Assembly: GCF_000230995.2 (NCBI RefSeq) | Contig: NC_019973.1 | Coordinates: 806,001 to 870,000, forward strand | Direction of reading: 5' to 3' | DNA from: Mesorhizobium australicum WSM2073 | Lineage (GTDB): Bacteria; Pseudomonadota; Alphaproteobacteria; Rhizobiales; Rhizobiaceae | DNA length: 64,000 nucleotides | Part shown: one piece after another, positions 59,510-64,000 of the stretch | Numbering within the stretch: the stretch's first letter is position 1 | Layout: each line of letters begins with the position of its first letter | Translations under genes and position numbers: made by a program | The notes under the pieces: model-generated | Told to the model about the DNA's origin: nothing | The model's database searches: none | What the model saw: the letters and a program-made list of their open reading frames with translations, nothing else

Positions 59510-62050
59510 CTAGCCCCGCTTCAGCACCTTCCCCTTCTTGAAGAAATCCACCCACGGATCGGCTTCCGAGAGCCGTTTCAGCGTCGTCTTGTCGCCGATC
59601 GGGAAGGCGTTCGGTGGCAGGCCGGCCTCGATCTCGGCCCAGGTCACCGGCATCGACACCGTCGCGCCTTTCTTGGCGCGCGAGGAGTAGGGCGCGACGG
59701 TGGTCGCGCCGCTGCCGTTGCGCAGGTAGTCGACGAAGATCTTCCCCGTGCGCGCCTTCTTCGACAGCGTCGCGGTGTAACGGTCCGGCGCGCCTTGCTC
59801 CAGCGCCCTGGCGAAATCATGGGCGAAGCCTTTGACCTCGGCCCAATCCGCCGACGGCTTCAGCGGAACGACGACGTGAAAGCCCTTGCCGCCCGATGTC
59901 TTGACGAAATTGGGCAGCGACAGCTCGTCGAGCTTGCCCCTGATGTCGAGCGCCGCCTCGCGCACCGCCTTCACATCGACGCCCTCGTCGGGGTCGAGGT
60001 CGAAGACGACCTGGTCGGGCTGTTCAAGCTTGTCGATGGTGCAGCCCCAGATGTGGATCTCGACCACGCCGAGCTGGACCAGCGCCGCGATGCCGTCGAA
60101 ATCGCGGATGAACAGGATTTCCTCGCCATCCGTGGGGTCCTTGGTCTTTTCGATCTTCGCATGCATGCCGGGCGAGGCATGCTTCTGGAAGAAACGCTGG
60201 CCGCCGACGCCATCGGGCGCCCTGACAAGGCTGAGCGGGCGGTCGACCACGAATTGCTTCATGCGCGGCCATACCAGCGCGTAGTGATCGAGCAGGGCCT
60301 GCTTCGAGATCTTTTCGTCGGGCCACAGAAGCTTGTCCGGGTGGGACAGCTTCACGCTGGTTTTCGCCGCTGTTGCTGCCGTAATGGCGCTGCCTGCCGC
60401 CGGCTTGGCCTTGGCGGGGCTTTTGCCTGTCGCTGTTTTGGTTCCCGCTGCCCCTGTTCCCGTTGCATTGGGCTTTTCCTGCACGACTTCCTCCGCCGGC
60501 TTGTCCTCGCGCAGCCCCTGGAACGAAGCATGGCGTATAATACGGTCCGACGTCCAGCTGCGAAACTCCACTTCGCCGACCAGTTCCGGCTTGACCCAGA
60601 CCAGGCCCTTGCCCTTCGGCACGGCCGCATCGAAGGGCGAGGCGTCCGCCTTCAGCGCATCGAGCTTCTTCTTCAGGTCGTTGGCGCTCTTGGTGGAGAA
60701 GCCGGTGCCGACACGGCCGGCATAGTGCAGGCTGCCGCCTTCGAAATAGCCGACCAGCAGCGAGCGCAGGCCGCGTCCGGTCTTGTCCGACGGCAGATAG
60801 CCGCCAATGACGAATTCCTGCCGTGCCGTGCATTTCGATTTGACCCATGCCGGACCGCGCCCGCTCCGGTAGGGCGCATCGGCGCGTTTTGAGACGACGC
60901 CTTCCAGCCCCATGCGGCAGGCATGTTCCAGCATGATCTTGCCGGGTTCGGCAAAATGGTCGGAAAAACGCACCGCCGCGGTGTCGGACGGCTCGCCGAG
61001 CAGCGCCTGCAGGGCCTGCTTGCGCTCGACAAGCGGCTCGCGGCGCAAATCCTTGCCGTCGAGCCGCATCAGGTCGAAGACGTAATAGATGAAGCGGTTC
61101 GTCCGCTTCGCCGAAAGATCCTGCTGCAGCAGCGCGAAGGACGATACCCCGCTGTTGGCCAGCACGACGATCTCGCCGTCGAGGATGGCGTCGCTGCATT
61201 TCAGCCCGGCGAGTTCGGCCGCGATCTCGCCGCCGAATTTTTCCGTCCAATCGAGGCCGGTGCGGGTCAGGAGCCGAACGTCGGTGCCGGCGATCTGCGC
61301 CTGCATGCGGTAGCCGTCGAACTTCACCTCATGCAGCCAGTCCTGGCCCGACGGTGCGTCGCGCTCCAGCGTGGCGAGCTGCGGCTCGATGAAATCGAGC
61401 TTCTTGCCGCCGGTCTTGGCCTTGCCGGCGGCCGGCTTGTTCGAATGCCAGACCTTCGGCTTCTCGCCCTTGGCCGCCTTGCCTTCACCGACCTCCTCGA
61501 TCGTCAGGCCTGATTTCACCGATTTCGGCTCGTCTTGCAGAATATCCTCGCCGGGGCGTGCGGCGGCATCGTCCGACTTGATCAGCAGCCAGTTGTCGCG
61601 TTTTTCGCCGGGCCGCGGCCGCAGCCGCACCAGGTGCCACTTGCCACGCAGCTTGTGGCCCTCGAGCTCGAAGTTGATGTGCCCCTTCGCCATCATCTTG
61701 GCCGGATCGCCCTCGGGCATCCAGGTGCCCTCGTCCCAGACGAGGACCGAGCCGCCGCCATACTCGCCCTTGGGGATGGTGCCTTCGAAGCCGGCATAGT
61801 CGATGGGATGATCCTCGACATGCACGGCCAGCCGCTTTTCGTGCGGGTCGAGGCTCGGACCGCGCGTCACCGCCCAGCTCCACAGCACGCCGTCATGCTC
61901 GAGGCGAAAATCGTAATGCAGCCTTGTGGCGGCATGCTTCTGGACGACGAAGATGCCGCCGGCCTTCTTGCCGCGCGCAACCTTGCCGGCCGGCTCGGCG
62001 GTCTTCTTGAAGTCGCGCTTCGAATGATACTGTTCGAGGCTGCTGGCCAT
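59510..62050 (-). CDS. ligD: Non-homologous end-joining DNA ligase LigD
   Basis: An 846-residue three-domain LigD. Domain order is phosphoesterase (residues about 30-180; VVQKHAATRLHYDFRLEHDG and TIPKGEYGGGSVLVWDEGTW), ATP-dependent ligase (about 220-530; the AMP-accepting K243 in LHEVKFDGYRMQ) and, after an Ala/Lys-rich linker, primase-polymerase (about 560-846; HPDKLLWPDEKISKQALLDH and DLDPDEGVDVKAVREAALDI). It repairs double-strand breaks with Ku. ku lies 9 bp upstream in the same direction, so they form one operon. The domain order PE-Lig-Pol is like Pseudomonas LigD. Confidence 0.97.
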   Translation of the reverse strand: MASSLEQYHSKRDFKKTAEPAGKVARGKKAGGIFVVQKHAATRLHYDFRLEHDGVLWSWAVTRGPSLDPHEKRLAVHVEDHPIDYAGFEGTIPKGEYGGGSVLVWDEGTWMPEGDPAKMMAKGHINFELEGHKLRGKWHLVRLRPRPGEKRDNWLLIKSDDAAARPGEDILQDEPKSVKSGLTIEEVGEGKAAKGEKPKVWHSNKPAAGKAKTGGKKLDFIEPQLATLERDAPSGQDWLHEVKFDGYRMQAQIAGTDVRLLTRTGLDWTEKFGGEIAAELAGLKCSDAILDGEIVVLANSGVSSFALLQQDLSAKRTNRFIYYVFDLMRLDGKDLRREPLVERKQALQALLGEPSDTAAVRFSDHFAEPGKIMLEHACRMGLEGVVSKRADAPYRSGRGPAWVKSKCTARQEFVIGGYLPSDKTGRGLRSLLVGYFEGGSLHYAGRVGTGFSTKSANDLKKKLDALKADASPFDAAVPKGKGLVWVKPELVGEVEFRSWTSDRIIRHASFQGLREDKPAEEVVQEKPNATGTGAAGTKTATGKSPAKAKPAAGSAITAATAAKTSVKLSHPDKLLWPDEKISKQALLDHYALVWPRMKQFVVDRPLSLVRAPDGVGGQRFFQKHASPGMHAKIEKTKDPTDGEEILFIRDFDGIAALVQLGVVEIHIWGCTIDKLEQPDQVVFDLDPDEGVDVKAVREAALDIRGKLDELSLPNFVKTSGGKGFHVVVPLKPSADWAEVKGFAHDFARALEQGAPDRYTATLSKKARTGKIFVDYLRNGSGATTVAPYSSRAKKGATVSMPVTWAEIEAGLPPNAFPIGDKTTLKRLSEADPWVDFFKKGKVLKRG

Positions 62051-62059
62051 CTCGTATCC

Positions 62060-62929
62060 TCAGGCCGATTTGCGCTTCGGCGCAACGCTTTTCGCCTTGG
62101 CACGTTTGGCCGCCGGCTTGGCTTTCGCCGGGGACGACTTGGTTGGCGCCGAATCCGACGACAAGCTCTTCTTCAGCGCGTCGAACAGGTTGACGACATT
62201 GGAGGGTTTGGGCGCCTCCTTGGCCTTGGGCGCCTTGTGCCCCGCCTTCTTGGCGCGGATCAGCTCGAGCAGGGCTTCCTCATATTTGTCGTCGAATTTC
62301 GAGGGATCGAACTTGGTCTTCTTCTTGTCGATGATGAGCTCGGCCAGATCGGTCATCTCCTGGTCGGTCTTCACCGCCTCGATGTCGCCAAAGACGGTCT
62401 CCGGCTGGCGCACCGTGTTGTCGTAACGCAGCGTGGTCAGCACCATGCCCTTGCCGAGCGGCTCGATGACCACTGGACGCTCGCGTCGATAAAGAACGAT
62501 GCGCGCCAGCCCGGCCATCTTCTTGCCCGCCATCGCGTCGCGGATGACGGCGAACGCCTCCTCCGAAACCTTGTCGGCTGGCGCGACATAGTAGGGCGTG
62601 TCGAGATAGATCTGCCGGATCGAGGATTTGTCGACGAAGCCGTCGAGGCTCATCGTGTGCGAGGTTTCGATCTGCACCGCCTCGATCTCCTCCTCCTCTA
62701 TATGGACGAAGTCGCCCTTTTCGATCTCGTATCCCTTGATCTCGTCGCCGTCCTCCACCGGTTTGCCGGTCTCGGCGTCGACATAGATCCGCTTCACCGT
62801 ATTGCCGGTCTTGCGGTTCAGGATGTGGAACGAGACCTTGTCGGCATGGGTGACCACGTTGGTCAGTTCGATGGCGCAGGTGACCAGCGAGAGCTTCAGA
62901 TAGCCTTTCCAGGCCGGGCGCGGCGCCAT
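62060..62929 (-). CDS. ku: Non-homologous end-joining protein Ku
   Basis: A 289-residue bacterial Ku. The core has RPAWKGYLKLSLVTCAIELT, FHILNRKTGNTVKRIYVDAE and GYEIEKGDFVHIEEEEIEAV, then ESMAKL-like segments, and the end is a Lys/Ala-rich tail (KAKPAAKRAKAKSVAPKRKS) that may add DNA affinity. Ku forms a homodimeric ring on DNA ends and recruits LigD. ATG at 62927-62929. It leads the ku-ligD operon. Confidence 0.96.
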   Translation of the reverse strand: MAPRPAWKGYLKLSLVTCAIELTNVVTHADKVSFHILNRKTGNTVKRIYVDAETGKPVEDGDEIKGYEIEKGDFVHIEEEEIEAVQIETSHTMSLDGFVDKSSIRQIYLDTPYYVAPADKVSEEAFAVIRDAMAGKKMAGLARIVLYRRERPVVIEPLGKGMVLTTLRYDNTVRQPETVFGDIEAVKTDQEMTDLAELIIDKKKTKFDPSKFDDKYEEALLELIRAKKAGHKAPKAKEAPKPSNVVNLFDALKKSLSSDSAPTKSSPAKAKPAAKRAKAKSVAPKRKSA

Positions 62930-62996
62930 GATGATTTCCCCGTGAGAAAGATCAGCTGGAACGGGCGACCACCCCGCTCGGTTCCAACCCGGTCCG

Positions 62997-63029
62997 GCCG
63001 GGGCCGGCGCGGTTGCCGCCGGCCCCGGC
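62997..63029 (-). terminator. Strong GC hairpin after the DUF892 gene
   Basis: GCCGGGGCCGGC at 62997-63008 pairs perfectly with 63018-63029 (9-nt loop), 10 bp beyond the DUF892 stop codon on the minus strand. No T-run follows. It separates the DUF892 gene from the ku-ligD operon. Confidence 0.5.
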
Positions 63030-63038
63030 TTTCAGCCC

Positions 63039-63545
63039 CTATTCGGCGGCCTGCAGGTTGATCTTGCTTTCCGCGATTTCGGTCAGCTTGCGATCCGTCG
63101 CCTGCTCTTCCTTGAGATTCTTGGCCAGCACATTGGCGCAGTCGCTGCGGCCGAGCTGCTTGGCCCAGGCGATCAAGGTGCCGTAGCGGGTCATTTCATA
63201 GTGCTCGACGGCCTGCGCGGAGGCGATCAGCGCGGCATCCAGAACGTCCTTGTCGTCGACATCGCCGCTGACGTCGTCGGCCTCCTCGAGAATGCCGTCG
63301 ATGGCCGGGCAGTTGACCTGCTTGGCCTTGACGCCATGCAGCTCGAACACCTGCTCGACGCGTTCGATATGGCCCTTGGTCTGCTCGAGGTGTTTTTCGA
63401 AGCCGGCCTTCAATTGCGGATCGGTTGCCTTGTCGACCATCTTCGGCAGCGCCTTCTCGATCTGCTTTTCGGCATAATAGATGTCGCGCAGCGTGTGCAC
63501 GAAGAGGTCGTCCAGCGTTTTGATGTCCTTCGAAAAGAAGCCCAT
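63039..63545 (-). CDS. DUF892 (YciF-like) ferritin-like stress protein
   Basis: A 168-residue protein of the DUF892/YciF group with a four-helix ferritin-like fold: LDDLFVHTLRDIYYAEKQIE, LKAGFEKHLEQTKGHIERVE and SAQAVEHYEMTRYGTLIAWA. The Glu and His residues in these helices form a possible di-metal site. Such proteins are induced by stress. ATG at 63543-63545 was chosen; the open frame upstream has no features. It is often found near Ku-LigD or catalase genes in rhizobia, and here lies directly upstream of ku. Confidence 0.92.
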   Translation of the reverse strand: MGFFSKDIKTLDDLFVHTLRDIYYAEKQIEKALPKMVDKATDPQLKAGFEKHLEQTKGHIERVEQVFELHGVKAKQVNCPAIDGILEEADDVSGDVDDKDVLDAALIASAQAVEHYEMTRYGTLIAWAKQLGRSDCANVLAKNLKEEQATDRKLTEIAESKINLQAAE

Positions 63546-63946
63546 GATTTCAACCTTTCCATTGCTCTTGCTTGTTCGGGAGATCCCGGCCTTGCCTGGG
63601 CAGTGCCTGTGAGCCGGCAATGCCGGTTCTTGGAACTCAACGTCCATTGGTGGGGCCGGTTCCGAGCGCTCGCGGCCGCACGGCAGGAAATTCCCGGGCG
63701 GCACGAAAGTTGAAACACAAGCGCGCCAAGGCGACATTCAAACGAAACATATGTGATGCAAAAGTCACACCAACCGAAATGGTGACAAAAGGCGTCGAAA
63801 CACCCCCAATCAGCCGCAATCCGGCCATGAAGCGACGGGTTTTCGACCAAAAATTAACATCACGTTCACTGAGTATTCACGCCTCGATGCTATCGTTCTC
63901 GCACTTCGGAAGGGACGTCCGAAAATCGGGACAGGGACCAGGTAAA

Positions 63947-64000
63947 ATGAACTTCCTCACGCAACTCATCGGCTATGCCGCCGCTATCCGCGAATTCGTC
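63947..64000 (+). CDS. Start of an unidentified gene cut by the window edge
   Basis: ATG at 63947 preceded by GGGACCAGG opens a frame that runs to the last base (18 codons, NFLTQLIGYAAAIREFV). Nothing identifies the product. The 400 bases before it (63546-63946) are AT-richer near 63850-63900 and probably contain its promoter and that of the divergent DUF892 gene. Confidence 0.45.
   Translation, partial: MNFLTQLIGYAAAIREFV

Overview
The window is high-GC, compact, single-chromosome-like DNA from an alphaproteobacterium of the Hyphomicrobiales, most likely Mesorhizobium or a close Phyllobacteriaceae relative. The basis is the gene set (an MbfA-type ferritin-VIT protein behind an Irr/ICE box, a FxsA/Tim44/MltA/Smr chain next to secB, a Ku-LigD pair, BTLCP-type transglutaminase-like protein, DUF1127 protein), the many 4-bp ATGA gene overlaps and the several copies of RIME-like palindromic repeats. 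This assignment is inference; no rRNA or tRNA gene was seen.

Layout. 1-1652: end of uppP, then yraN and rsmI on the minus strand. 2308-4913: a cystathionine gamma-lyase/beta-synthase pair (reverse transsulfuration). 5754-11006: an FAD/NAD(P) protein and a Rrf2 regulator divergent from a tauABC taurine importer, giving a sulfur-themed region. 11761-14999: RlpA-like protein, PHB depolymerase and small exported proteins. 15045-19242: an envelope/secretion block (XRE, Smr, MltA, Tim44-like on minus; FxsA, SecB on plus). 19825-21465: an orphan Tat-exported solute-binding protein flanked by palindromic repeats. 21466-23009: gene-poor, repeat-rich DNA. 23010-25671: an AT-richer two-gene cassette, a beta-class DNA methyltransferase and a protein with a nuclease-like N-terminus and a DGQHR motif, ending 12 bp from the 3' end of lepA. 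27697-31010: TadG-like protein, then three exported proteins (DUF1223 CxxC protein, Met-rich repeat protein, single-Cys MsrA).

31081-33688: cyanide-insensitive-type bd oxidase, its two genes separated by a repeat. 33925-35627: ABC-2 exporter. 35655-41480: DUF2156 protein, flavin oxidoreductase, PhoX phosphatase behind a Pho box, Gly-rich exported protein. 41598-44971: NarL-type two-component system divergent from a half-size EamA-like protein and a PAP2 phosphatase. 45147-47824: XRE-SulP pair and AAG glycosylase. 47942-51157: SMP-30-like propeller, XRE regulator, CHAD/CYTH pair. 51249-54968: TetR-controlled HlyD/ABC efflux operon behind a 28-bp palindrome. 54990-59487: threonine dehydratase, MbfA iron exporter, NIPSNAP/ABM pair, DUF1127 and ArsR proteins. 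59510-63545: LigD, Ku and a DUF892 ferritin-like stress protein.

The best candidates for undescribed biology are (1) the methyltransferase plus DGQHR cassette (23010-25671), which looks like a stand-alone modification/defence module without any dnd, ssp or dpd partners nearby, and (2) the exported thiol protein, Met-rich sink and 1-Cys MsrA cluster (28942-31010), which could form a periplasmic methionine redox buffer. Both functions are inferred from sequence and context only.
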